32,035 bases of DNA from DASZPL01 sp035550315 (GTDB lineage: Bacteria; Actinomycetota; Actinomycetes; JAFAQI01): positions 1 to 32,035 of the forward strand of contig DASZPL010000084.1 of assembly GCA_035550315.1 (NCBI GenBank). Reading direction: 5' to 3'. Numbering within the stretch: position 1 is the first letter of the stretch; each line of letters opens with the position of its first letter. The translations under genes were made by a program, and so were the position numbers. Positions 6,966-15,324 of this stretch are shown piece by piece. The notes under the pieces are model-generated. The model was given only the letters and a program-made list of their open reading frames with translations, was not told the DNA's origin and did no database searches.

Positions 6966-8059
6966 TTGGCCACCGCTCCAAAGTCTGCGAACCCGCTCGG
7001 CGCATGGCGGCCGAACGTGCCGTGCTCGAACAGCCCCCAGCCGACCTGCCCGTTGCAGGTCGCACGCCCGACGTGGTCGATCACGCCGAACGGCGTGCGG
7101 GCGATCACGTCCGGGTCGGCGAAGTCGTACACCTTGCTCTCGACCCAGCCCCGGCCGCGCCACTGCCCGTGCAACCAGTCCGGGTCGCCGCCGTACCCGC
7201 AGCCGACATGCAACGGCACGAAGCCGAGCGTGTCGACCTCCATCACCAGCGGCCGGCCGTCCGGCTCGGTCAGCTCGATCCGCGCGTGCTCTGGGTGCCG
7301 GGTCCCGGACCGGTAGTCGATCGCCACCCGCGGCCAGCCGAGCTGCTCGGTCCGGCCATCCGGGTGCACCCGGACCGCGTCGTTCAGTGTCCGCCGTCCG
7401 CTGCCGTCCTCTTGCGCGATGAGTACGACGGCGAAGTCGTCGAACCGCATCGGCATGTAGAGCCACCAGAACCCGAAGTCACCGGACTCGTCCGGCGGTC
7501 GACCGGCCGGCTCCGCCTCGCCGATCGGCCGGATGCCCCACGATCGGTCGCGCGAGCCGACCCAGACATCGGGTGAAACCGTGATCTCGTCGCCGTCGAC
7601 CCGCAACGTGCCCGACCAGCTGCCGAGCTGGGCGAACCGCCAGGTGTCGATGATCGGGCGCGGCCCGCTGCGCAGCAGGTGCCGCTCCTCGTCGACAGCG
7701 GGGAACGAGCCCTCCCAGGTGAGGTCGAAGCCGAGGTCGTCGGCGTCGCAGACCAGGCGGATCCGTTGCAGCGGTTCGACCACCTCGATGCGGTAGGGAC
7801 CGACGGCCGCCTCGCGGTTGTCGTCCAGCGCGTCGGAGCAGCGCAACACGTGTTGCCGGTCGCCGCGCCGGACGCAGGCGTAGGCGTCCTTCACGCCGAG
7901 ATTCGGGTACAGCCCGAGCCCGGTGATGAAGAAGATCTCGCCGGTGCGGTCGTGGGCGTTGAAGTAGCAACGGTCGTAGAAGTTGCGGTCACTGGTGGCG
8001 ACGTAGCGCATCGACACCGGCGACTGATGGATCGGGTACTCGTCAAGGCCAACTGGCAT
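6962..8059 (-). CDS. Conserved protein of unknown function, CrtC/AttH-like beta-rich fold suspected
   Basis: A 365-residue cytosolic-looking protein with no signal peptide or membrane segment. It starts MPVGLDEYPIHQSP and is rich in tryptophan and aromatic beta-strand patterns: DRNFYDRCYFNAHD, FITGLGLYPNLGVKDAYAC, DVWVGSRDRSWGIRPIG and FGFWWLYMPMRFDD. This pattern recalls hydroxyneurosporene-synthase / AttH (CrtC-like) double lipocalin proteins and the hypothetical proteins often found beside APH-type phosphotransferases in actinobacterial steroid or lipid loci. The comparison is from pattern memory and the function is not known. GAGGGGA precedes the ATG. It is nine bases after the phosphotransferase gene and overlaps the epimerase gene by four bases. 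Confidence 0.75.
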   Translation of the reverse strand: MPVGLDEYPIHQSPVSMRYVATSDRNFYDRCYFNAHDRTGEIFFITGLGLYPNLGVKDAYACVRRGDRQHVLRCSDALDDNREAAVGPYRIEVVEPLQRIRLVCDADDLGFDLTWEGSFPAVDEERHLLRSGPRPIIDTWRFAQLGSWSGTLRVDGDEITVSPDVWVGSRDRSWGIRPIGEAEPAGRPPDESGDFGFWWLYMPMRFDDFAVVLIAQEDGSGRRTLNDAVRVHPDGRTEQLGWPRVAIDYRSGTRHPEHARIELTEPDGRPLVMEVDTLGFVPLHVGCGYGGDPDWLHGQWRGRGWVESKVYDFADPDVIARTPFGVIDHVGRATCNGQVGWGLFEHGTFGRHAPSGFADFGAVAK

Positions 8060-8068
8060 GGCGTCCCC

Positions 8069-9187
8069 TCAGTCGCCCGGGATCTCGGGAAGCAGCGAGT
8101 CGAGATGGTCGCGGTTGAGGATCAGCTCCTCGGGGTCGGGCGGCATCTCCTGCTCGCCGAAGTGCACCCGGCGCTGGCCGGTGCGCAGGAACACGATCGA
8201 CCACTGCAGTGCGGCGTACACCATGAAGAAGCGCAGGTTGCGAGGCGTGTGCCCGCGGATCGCTTCGTACGACGCCGCGACGTCGTCGTAGCGGAGGAAC
8301 TCCGGCATGCCCGGCAGCTCCAGCTTCCTCGCCAGGTCCTGGAAAACGAAGTGGGCGTAGGCGATCCAGCCGACGTCGAGCTCGCCGGGGCCGAGCCCGG
8401 CCATCTCCCAGTCGAGCAAGGCGGCCGGCGCGAAGTCGACGTAGAGCACGTTGCCGATCCGCGCGTCACCCCAGGAGAGCACGGTCGGGCTCTCGTGCCG
8501 CGGCCAGTTCGCCGCGAGCCAGTCGAAGGTGCGCTCGACGAGCGGCGACGGCGTGCCGGCGGCCGCGACCATGTCGTACCACTCCCGGGTGCGGGCGACG
8601 TGCGCACGCAACGGGTCCGTCGCGACACCGGGCTGGCATAGCGCCGGGAACCGGTGCGCCGGTTCGCCGATGTCGTGGAGTGCCGCGATGGCGGCGACCG
8701 TCGTGTCCTGCAGCCGGCGCTGCTGCTCCGGCGTCGCGTCGAACAGCCAGTTGTCACCGAAGGAATACGGCAGGTTGTCCGGCGGCACCTGACCGTCGAC
8801 CCGGCTCATCACGAAGAACGGCGCCCCGACCGGATCCGCGGACGGCTCGCACCACCACACCTTGGGCACCGGTACGTCGGAGTGCGTCGCGACGGCTTCG
8901 ATCACCTGGAACTGCCCGGGTAGGTCGTACGACGGAAACACCGGAACGTCGGCGGCAGCTGGCGCGATTCGCGCGACCAGCCGCTCGTCGTAGTCGCGAC
9001 CGTCGGCCGTCCAGGACGCGCGGAACAGCACGGTGTCGCTCGACATGCCGTTGGCGTCGGTGCCCTCGAGATCCGTGACCGTCGGCTCAGCGCCGGCACC
9101 GAGCCGGTCGGCGAGCCAGGTCTGCAGCTGGGCTTGCAGCACGGCCGGGTCGCGGCTGGACCGCTGCATGTACGTCGGCTCGGTCAC
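8069..9187 (-). CDS. APH-family small-molecule phosphotransferase
   Basis: A 372-residue protein kinase-like enzyme of the aminoglycoside phosphotransferase (APH) family, in the branch usually annotated as phosphotransferase family protein near acyl-CoA dehydrogenases. The catalytic loop reads SWGDARIGNVLY, with the catalytic aspartate at D241 and N246. The usual histidine before GD is tryptophan. LLDWEMAGLGPGELDVGW supplies the metal aspartate near 259. It is unlikely to be a resistance gene. It probably phosphorylates a lipid, sterol or alcohol intermediate, but that is inference from context. The start is GTG 9187 (MTEPTYMQ); ATG at residue 7 is an alternative. It lies six bases after the TetR gene. 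Confidence 0.85.
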   Translation of the reverse strand: MTEPTYMQRSSRDPAVLQAQLQTWLADRLGAGAEPTVTDLEGTDANGMSSDTVLFRASWTADGRDYDERLVARIAPAAADVPVFPSYDLPGQFQVIEAVATHSDVPVPKVWWCEPSADPVGAPFFVMSRVDGQVPPDNLPYSFGDNWLFDATPEQQRRLQDTTVAAIAALHDIGEPAHRFPALCQPGVATDPLRAHVARTREWYDMVAAAGTPSPLVERTFDWLAANWPRHESPTVLSWGDARIGNVLYVDFAPAALLDWEMAGLGPGELDVGWIAYAHFVFQDLARKLELPGMPEFLRYDDVAASYEAIRGHTPRNLRFFMVYAALQWSIVFLRTGQRRVHFGEQEMPPDPEELILNRDHLDSLLPEIPGD

Positions 9188-9193
9188 CGGGTC

Positions 9194-9835
9194 TCACAGC
9201 TTGGCGCGGCCGCTGGCCGACGGGCGCAGCGCCGCGGTCACGACCGCGGCGACGGCATGCGAGAACCGCGCCGCATCCTCGGCCCCGACGTTGAGCGCGC
9301 GCGTGAACAGCGCACCCAACATGACGTCGAACAAGTCCTCCGGTGCGACGGTCGGCTCGCGGCCGGTCGTCGCCACGAAGGCTTCGAACGACCCGCGCAT
9401 CGGCGCCACGCTGCGCTGCACCACCCGCTGCCACAGCAGCGGGTCGTTCTGGTACTCGACGAGCAACCCCGGGATCGCGGCGCGCACCGCCGGCTCGCTG
9501 AGGTATTCGAGGATCTGCTGGCAGTAGGGCTGCAGGTCCGTGATGACGTCGCCGGTCATCGCCTCCGGCGCGAGCAGGCCGCTCGGGAAGACCGCTTCCT
9601 CGATCAGCTCCGCCTTGCTCGACCACCGCCTGTAGACGCTCGGTGCGCTGACGCCGGCGCGGCGAGCGATCGCCTGGATCGTGGTCGCTTGGTAACCGTC
9701 CTCCACCAACAACTGCAACGTCGCGTTGTGGATCGCGCGATCGACCCGCGGGTCTCGGGGCCGGCCGACCCTGGGGGAGTCGTCGTAACCGCTCAACTCC
9801 GCCGCGGCGGGCTCGGGCGAGGCGGCCGACGGCAT
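9194..9835 (-). CDS. TetR family regulator, apparently leaderless and self-regulated
   Basis: A 213-residue TetR repressor. A 30-residue flexible N-terminus ending RVGRPRDPRVD is followed by the helix-turn-helix at about 50-71 (TTIQAIARRAGVSAPSVYRRW) and a C-terminal domain of the TetR_C_16-like type. It leads a four-gene minus-strand operon with the phosphotransferase, CrtC/AttH-like and epimerase genes. The start ATG 9835 is only six bases from a TAGGGT -10 box, so its transcript is probably leaderless. A palindrome between -35 and -10 suggests autoregulation. Confidence 0.9.
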   Translation of the reverse strand: MPSAASPEPAAAELSGYDDSPRVGRPRDPRVDRAIHNATLQLLVEDGYQATTIQAIARRAGVSAPSVYRRWSSKAELIEEAVFPSGLLAPEAMTGDVITDLQPYCQQILEYLSEPAVRAAIPGLLVEYQNDPLLWQRVVQRSVAPMRGSFEAFVATTGREPTVAPEDLFDVMLGALFTRALNVGAEDAARFSHAVAAVVTAALRPSASGRAKL

Positions 9836-9841
9836 GCGCCG

Positions 9842-9870
9842 ACCCTAAAACGTTTCGTGATGTCACGCAA
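9842..9870 (-). promoter_or_regulatory. Leaderless promoter of the TetR-led operon
   Basis: Read on the minus strand, TTGCGT (9870-9865) and TAGGGT (9847-9842) are separated by exactly 17 bases. The -10 box ends six bases before the ATG at 9835, which puts the transcription start at the A of the ATG. TANNNT -10 boxes at this distance are typical of actinobacterial leaderless genes. Confidence 0.5.
9856..9867. promoter_or_regulatory. Palindrome CGTGATGTCACG, putative operator of the second TetR
   Basis: The arms CGTGA and TCACG are perfect around TG. The site lies largely in the spacer between the -35 and -10 boxes of the tetR promoter, and upstream of the divergent protease gene. A repressor bound here would block its own promoter. 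Binding is inferred from position and symmetry. Confidence 0.5.
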
Positions 9871-9898
9871 TGCAGCGGAGCTGGTCGGGCGCGAAGTA

Positions 9899-9927
9899 CA
9901 GACAACGCCTCGCCCGAACGCTAGCGT
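9899..9927 (+). promoter_or_regulatory. Possible promoter of the S53 protease gene
   Basis: CAGACA (9899-9904) and TAGCGT (9922-9927) are separated by 17 bases, about 35 bases before the preferred ATG at 9963. The -35 box matches TTGACA at four of six positions and the -10 box fits TANNNT. This supports the downstream start rather than ATG 9870. The match is weak enough to need mapping. Confidence 0.35.
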
Positions 9928-9962
9928 GCGCTGGCCGTCTCCCCAGACTTGCCGAGGACACT

Positions 9963-12900
9963 ATGCGAACAGGTCCGACAACCGGTCGCGTCGCGAAGCC
10001 CGGACGCCGGTTGAGCCGAGGGATCGTCGTCGTCGCCGCGCTGGCCGCGGGTGGTTCGTTGCTGACCGCTCCGCCAGCGATGGCCGCCGCCGGGCACCAC
10101 CAACCGGCCGGCTACGCGCGGGTCGCGCCCGCGCCGCGCCTGCCACGGCACACCCACCGGGTCGGAGCGCCCGCGGCGACGACGAAGATCAGCGGGGCCG
10201 TGGCCCTCGCGCCGCGCGACGCCGCGGCGCTGGCCAGCGCTGCGGCAAACGTCTCGGATCCGCGGTCACCGCTGTTCCACCACTACCTGCGCACGGGTGC
10301 GTTCGCGCGGCGATACGGCCCGAGCAGCCAGACGATCCAGGACGTGCGCACGGCGTTGCGATCTGCCGGACTGACCACCTCGGTCTCGTCCAACCATCTG
10401 CTGGTGCACTTCCACGGCGACGCGGCCGCAGTCGGTGACGCCTTCCACACCGACCTCGCGAGGTATCAGACGGCGAGCGGTCGGACCGGTACGGCGCCGG
10501 CCGGTGCCGTCTCGTTGCCGGCGTCGGTCGCGCCCGACGTCGTCGGCGTACTGGGCCTGAACACCCTCGGGCAGCGGGTCGCGCATTTCGAGCACGCGAC
10601 GCATCCGGCGAAGCACAAGGCAGTTGCGCACCATTTCGCCCACCCAGCCGGATCGCCGCAGCCGTGCGCCGGTGCCCGCAAGGCGGCGAACCACCTCGGT
10701 GGGCTGACCGATGACCAGGTCGCGCATGCCTACGGTGCCACCGGGCTCTACCAGGCCGGTGACATCGGCAGCGGTCAGACCATCGCGCTCTACGAGGCGG
10801 AGCCGTTCGAGATGTCGGACCTGAAGGCGTTCGACAACTGTTACTTCGGGGCCGCGAAGGCCGCGCAGATGCTGCAGCGGGTGCATCTCATCCACGTCGA
10901 CGGCGGCGCGGGCAAGGGGCCAGGTAGCGGCGAGGCGATCCTCGACATCGAGGATCTCTCGGCGCTCGCGCCCGGAGCGACCATCGACGTCTACGACTCG
11001 CCGAACACGCTGATCGACGGCATCGACATCTACAACGACATGGCACAGGACAACCACGCGAAGGTGATCTCGACCAGTTGGGGCCTGTGCGCGGCGACCT
11101 TCCAAGAGTTCGAGCCCGGCGGCATGCAGCTCGAGAACGAGATCTTCGAGCAGATGGCGCTGCAGGGCCAGACCGTGTTCTCGGCGGCCGGCGATGCCGG
11201 GTCTGACGACTGCGCCGGCCACTCGCCGACGTCGGCGCCGCCGTCGCTGTCGGACGACGACCCGACGGCGCAGCCCTTTGTCGTCGGCGTCGGCGGCACG
11301 ACCGTCACCGACGCGGCGCACCGCCCCAGCGAGCACGTCTGGAACGACGGCAACAACGGCGGCGCCGCCGGCGGTGGCATCTCGTCGGTCTGGGGAGCGC
11401 CGAGCTGGCAGGGGTCGGCGTTCACCACCGCCGACCTGCAAACGGTGACCAACGCAGTGACCGACGGCGGCGCCCAGCTGTGTCCGCAGGGATCGCCGAC
11501 CGATCCGGCCGGCTGCCGCGAGACGCCCGACGTCTCCGCCGACGCGGACGAGTTCACCGGGGCGATCACGACGTACGCCAAGGAGTTCGGCGGCTGGACG
11601 ACGACCGGTGGGACGTCGTCCGCGGCGCCGCTGTGGGCCGCGATGCTCACGGACGTCAACGCGTCGGCGGCCTGTGCGGGCAGCAGCGTCGGCTTCGCCG
11701 CTCCGCTGCTCTACGCGGTGGCGGCCAACCCGGCCGAGTACGCCGCGTCCTTCAACGACGTCACCAGCGGCAACAACGACCAGTACAACCTATTCGACGG
11801 CCGGTTCTACCGAGCGGCGCCCGGATACGACATGGCGTCCGGGCTGGGCTCGCCCGAGCTCACCCACGCGAACGGTAAACCCGGGCTCGCCGGCTACCTG
11901 TGCGCTCACGCGCGGGCGGCCGGTCCGCCGGCGGTCACCGGCGTCTCGCCCGCCGTCGTACCCGTCCATCCGGGTAGCCGGTCGCTCACCATCTCGGGTA
12001 GCGGCTTCACCGGCGCCAGCCGGCTGTCGATCGGGGCCGACAACGTCCCGGCCGGAGATTGGGACGTCGTCACCGACAGCCAGATCAACGTCACAACAAT
12101 CCCGGCGGGGACCGCCGCGTTGTCGTCGTCCGACGGCACCGGCCGCGCGATCGTCAGCGTGACCGGATCCTCCGGCGCCAGCAGCGTGCCGGTGGCAGCG
12201 GCAGCTCTGCTCTACGTCGACACCACGGCGACCGGGGCGTCGCTGCCGTCGGTCAGCGGCACCGCGCCGTACGGCGGCCCAATCGCCGGCGGCAACACCA
12301 TCACGGTGTACGGCTCGGACTACGCCGCGAGCGGCGCGGACGCCGTCACCGGCGTGACGATCGGCGGCGTCAGCGCGCCGTTCACGGTCGTCTCACCTAC
12401 GGAGCTGTCGGTGCGGGTGCCGGCGTACTCCGCAGCGGCGACGCACTGTGCCACCGCCAATGTGCCCGCGACCGACAGCTGCCAGGCGCAGGTGGTGGTC
12501 GCGAACGCCAACGGCTCGAGCAAGACCGCCTCGATCCGCCCAAGCTTCCACGGCGACCTCAGCACGCTGCCGGACGTCTGCGAAGGCAGTACGGCGCCGT
12601 GCGAGCTCGCGCCGGCGAGCACCGAGTACGACTACTTCGCGCCGCCGACGATCACCGACATCTCACCGGGCTACGTGAGCGAGAACGGCGACACCGTCGT
12701 CACCATCACCGGCACCGGCTTCGACTTCCTCAGCACCATCGCGGTCAACTTCGGCAACCCGCATGAAGCCGCCAGCGCGGACTTCAACACGCTGTTCAAC
12801 TCGCCTACCGAGATCGATGTGGTGGCAAACCCGCATGACTCGACCACCGAAGCGGTCAGCGTCCCCGTCACCGTGGAGACGTTGCAGGGCCTGTCGAACG

Positions 12901-13853
12901 CGGTCTCCGCGCGGTACGCCGGCTACCCAAAGTTGAACGCCATCAGCCCGAACGTCGGCCCGGACACGGGCGGCACGCGGATCGCGTTGAGTGGCAAGGG
13001 TTTCGAGGGCGTCGGCTCGGCCGACGGCGGCGAGATCATCTACAGCTCGACGTCTGGGCCGATCGAGACCGACCAGCTGTCCGGCTACCAGGTCTTGAGC
13101 GACGCGAAGATCGCCGCGACGACACCGCAGTCGACGCCGGACGTGGACGTGGTCCAGGCCTGCACCATCACCGGCTGCTCGGTCCCGCTCACTCGCAGGG
13201 CGTTCGACGCCACGAACTTCACCTTCTTCTCCACCGGCCGGCCGGTGGTGACCGGGGTCTCGGTGCATCGCGGCCCGGCCGCCGGCGGCACCCTGGTCGT
13301 CATCCGCGGCCACAACCTGTCGAACGTGGTCGCGGTGCGATTCGGGTCGCGGCTCGCGACCGCGCACAACCAACGGCAGCTGCTGGCGAGCGGCAGCTTC
13401 TACCGGATCGTCGCCGAGTCACCGCCGGGACCGCCGGGCAAGACGGTCGACATCCGCGTCGAGACGTTGGCGAGCACGCAAGGTGGCACGCCCAGCCCGG
13501 TGACATCGGCCGACCGGTTCACCTGGACTCGCAGCGTCCCGGCCCCGCCACAACAGGTCGTCGCGCACGCCCATCACTCAACCGTCGACGTGCAGTGGCA
13601 ACGCCCGGCAATCGACGGCGGCAAACCCGTGCGCAAGTACGTCGTGTGGGCGGTCGCCGAGCGCCGCAAGCCGCACACGCCGAAGCCGCCGACGGTCCGG
13701 GTGACGGTCGGCCGCGGCGCGCGGTCGGCGGTGTTGCACGGACTGCGTGGCGGCTGGTTCTACCGGGTGCGGGTCGCCGCGGTCAGCTCGCTCGGGCGAG
13801 GGCGCCCCGGCCATCCGCCGCACGGGTTCTTCATCACCGACCCGGCGCGGTGA
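9963..13853 (+). CDS. Secreted S53 (sedolisin/kumamolisin) serine-carboxyl protease with IPT/TIG and FN3 domains
   Basis: A 1296-residue exported protease. I chose ATG 9963, which is preceded by GAGGAC; the frame opens earlier, at 9870. A signal peptide occupies about 1-41 (hydrophobic IVVVAALAAGG, cut after AMA). An activation propeptide follows (about 55-210). The S53 catalytic domain has E324 and D328 (GEAILDIED), the oxyanion aspartate D411 (SAAGDAGSDD) and the nucleophile S552 (GGTSSAAPLW), and ends in a calcium-site pattern (DVTSGNN, then GYDMASGLGSPE). The tail holds five IPT/TIG-like immunoglobulin domains (about 656, 753, 894, 987 and 1093 onward) and a fibronectin type III domain (about 1193-1290). 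Such enzymes digest proteins outside the cell, usually in acid conditions. The tail probably mediates binding to the wall or to polymers, which is inference. Confidence 0.95.
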   Translation: MRTGPTTGRVAKPGRRLSRGIVVVAALAAGGSLLTAPPAMAAAGHHQPAGYARVAPAPRLPRHTHRVGAPAATTKISGAVALAPRDAAALASAAANVSDPRSPLFHHYLRTGAFARRYGPSSQTIQDVRTALRSAGLTTSVSSNHLLVHFHGDAAAVGDAFHTDLARYQTASGRTGTAPAGAVSLPASVAPDVVGVLGLNTLGQRVAHFEHATHPAKHKAVAHHFAHPAGSPQPCAGARKAANHLGGLTDDQVAHAYGATGLYQAGDIGSGQTIALYEAEPFEMSDLKAFDNCYFGAAKAAQMLQRVHLIHVDGGAGKGPGSGEAILDIEDLSALAPGATIDVYDSPNTLIDGIDIYNDMAQDNHAKVISTSWGLCAATFQEFEPGGMQLENEIFEQMALQGQTVFSAAGDAGSDDCAGHSPTSAPPSLSDDDPTAQPFVVGVGGTTVTDAAHRPSEHVWNDGNNGGAAGGGISSVWGAPSWQGSAFTTADLQTVTNAVTDGGAQLCPQGSPTDPAGCRETPDVSADADEFTGAITTYAKEFGGWTTTGGTSSAAPLWAAMLTDVNASAACAGSSVGFAAPLLYAVAANPAEYAASFNDVTSGNNDQYNLFDGRFYRAAPGYDMASGLGSPELTHANGKPGLAGYLCAHARAAGPPAVTGVSPAVVPVHPGSRSLTISGSGFTGASRLSIGADNVPAGDWDVVTDSQINVTTIPAGTAALSSSDGTGRAIVSVTGSSGASSVPVAAAALLYVDTTATGASLPSVSGTAPYGGPIAGGNTITVYGSDYAASGADAVTGVTIGGVSAPFTVVSPTELSVRVPAYSAAATHCATANVPATDSCQAQVVVANANGSSKTASIRPSFHGDLSTLPDVCEGSTAPCELAPASTEYDYFAPPTITDISPGYVSENGDTVVTITGTGFDFLSTIAVNFGNPHEAASADFNTLFNSPTEIDVVANPHDSTTEAVSVPVTVETLQGLSNAVSARYAGYPKLNAISPNVGPDTGGTRIALSGKGFEGVGSADGGEIIYSSTSGPIETDQLSGYQVLSDAKIAATTPQSTPDVDVVQACTITGCSVPLTRRAFDATNFTFFSTGRPVVTGVSVHRGPAAGGTLVVIRGHNLSNVVAVRFGSRLATAHNQRQLLASGSFYRIVAESPPGPPGKTVDIRVETLASTQGGTPSPVTSADRFTWTRSVPAPPQQVVAHAHHSTVDVQWQRPAIDGGKPVRKYVVWAVAERRKPHTPKPPTVRVTVGRGARSAVLHGLRGGWFYRVRVAAVSSLGRGRPGHPPHGFFITDPAR

Positions 13854-13864
13854 CGTCGACGAGC

Positions 13865-14770
13865 TCAATGCCAGGTGCGGCCGCCGTCGTTCGTCTCGAC
13901 GCCGGCCGCGCCGGCCGCGATCAGTCCATATCCGGCAGAGGTCAGTGACACGGCGGCAGGATCGGCCAGGCCGCGCACGCACTGGCCGCGCTGCCAGGAC
14001 CGACCGGTGGTCGATGTGCGTTCGACCTGCAGCCCGCGGCAGCTGTTGGCGTCGCTCAGCAGCAGTACGCCGTGGCCCGCCGGGGTCAGTGCCGCCGCCA
14101 CCGGCTGGCCGGCCGGCAGCTGCCCGCCGGGCTGCCACGTGTGACCGGCTGACGTGGTCCAAAAGGTCGACTGCGAGCAGATCACGAAGGCGCCCTCGGT
14201 GCCGCTCGGCGCGAGGACTTCGGCCGCCGCCGCGACGCCGCGACCGCACGGGTGGCTGGTGGAACCGGCCGGGCTGACGATGCCATGGTCGGTCGGCACC
14301 CAGATGCCATGCAGCGACCCGGTCGACCACGTTGCGCCGCCGTCCGTCGTCGTGTAGTACGTCGGCGTACACCGCGCGTCCGCCCCGACGACCCAGCCGC
14401 TGTCGGCTCCGGTGACGCCGAGCCGCAAGATGTGCTTGGCCGGTGACGACAGCGGCTGCCAGGACCGGCCGCCATCGGTCGACGCCTGCAGGCGTGCGCT
14501 GCCGGCGCAGCCGGCGGCGGCACGCCATGCGAGCCCCGGCCCGGAAACGCTCAACAGCCGCCCGCGAACGATTGCCGGGGCGGGCGAGCTGGCGGGCGTC
14601 GGCGTGCCCGGCTCGGCCGCCGCGACGACGTGATGCTCGCTAATCGCCGCCGTCTGGTCCGCCGACACGTGCCCGCGGGTGTGGTGGACGGCGATGCCGA
14701 CAACCGCCGCCGCGCCGGCCGCGAGCACGACCAAGAAAAGCGCGGTGGCTGCATTCCGCAACCGGAGCAC
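13865..14770 (-). CDS. Membrane-anchored Asp-box (BNR) repeat protein
   Basis: A 301-residue protein with an N-terminal membrane segment or uncleaved signal (about 8-29, ALFLVVLAAGAAAVVGIAV), then a Pro/Ala/Ser-rich linker and a repeat domain. Asp-box motifs of the S/T-x-D-x-G-x-T/S-W type recur: STDGGRSW, TTDGGATW, TTSAGHTW, TSTTGRSW and TNDGGRTW at the very end. These form the turns of beta-propellers such as sialidases and Ycf48-like proteins. No catalytic residues are evident. The start is GTG 14770 without a clear ribosome site. The gene is convergent with the S53 protease gene, 11 bases apart, with no terminator between them. Confidence 0.8.
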   Translation of the reverse strand: MLRLRNAATALFLVVLAAGAAAVVGIAVHHTRGHVSADQTAAISEHHVVAAAEPGTPTPASSPAPAIVRGRLLSVSGPGLAWRAAAGCAGSARLQASTDGGRSWQPLSSPAKHILRLGVTGADSGWVVGADARCTPTYYTTTDGGATWSTGSLHGIWVPTDHGIVSPAGSTSHPCGRGVAAAAEVLAPSGTEGAFVICSQSTFWTTSAGHTWQPGGQLPAGQPVAAALTPAGHGVLLLSDANSCRGLQVERTSTTGRSWQRGQCVRGLADPAAVSLTSAGYGLIAAGAAGVETNDGGRTWH

Positions 14771-14840
14771 GCAGAAAGCGAATCATGCGGCGCGACCCGC
14801 CGACCGCGACACGCCGCGAACCTGTCACGCTTCGGCCGGA

Positions 14841-15257
14841 TTAGCCGATCTGATAGGTGCCGACCGCATGCGCGACCGGTGTTCCGTCGGCGGCGGTCAC
14901 GCTGACCTCGGCGTGCGAGAGCCGGCGCCCACGCCGCAACACCCGGGCGGTCGCGGTCAGGTCGGTCTGGTTGGCCGGCGCCAGGTAGTGGACGGTGAGG
15001 TCGACCGTGCTGCCGCGCAGCGACTCGGGCGCGGGCGCGCCGCTCCAGCACGCGGCCATGACCGCGGTGTCCGCCAGGGTTGCGATCGCACCCCCGTGCA
15101 CGGTCTGGCCGATGGTCACGATCTCCGGGCGGAACGGCAGCCGCAGCACGGCGGTGCCGTCGCCCAGCTCGTCCATCTCGATGCCGAGGTGATGCACGAG
15201 CGGCGAAGTGGGAATGAACTCGCGCATGACATCCGCGCCGTCCGCTGGCTCCGCCAC
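14841..15257 (-). CDS. PaaI-type hotdog-fold thioesterase
   Basis: A 138-residue hotdog-fold protein of the PaaI/YdiI-like acyl-CoA thioesterase family. The diagnostic segment is TIGQTVHGGAIATLADTAVMAAC, with the HGG turn and the following helix. VDLTVHYLAPA and RRGRRLSHAEVSVTAADG form the later strands. GGGAGG at 15264-15269 lies six bases before GTG 15257 and decides the start; a longer reading from GTG 15275 would overlap this site. It likely hydrolyses aromatic or short acyl-CoA esters. The divergent DUF488 gene begins 67 bases away. Confidence 0.88.
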   Translation of the reverse strand: MAEPADGADVMREFIPTSPLVHHLGIEMDELGDGTAVLRLPFRPEIVTIGQTVHGGAIATLADTAVMAACWSGAPAPESLRGSTVDLTVHYLAPANQTDLTATARVLRRGRRLSHAEVSVTAADGTPVAHAVGTYQIG

Positions 15258-15324
15258 GCCACACCTCCCGCCCACCTCTCTATCACCGGGGCTGCCGCTT
15301 GACGCGGCGGGGGATGATCGGGGT

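Noticed and set aside
8069..9187. Reading the APH-family gene as aminoglycoside resistance
   Set aside because: Length, catalytic-loop sequence and operon context match the general metabolic phosphotransferase branch, not known resistance enzymes.
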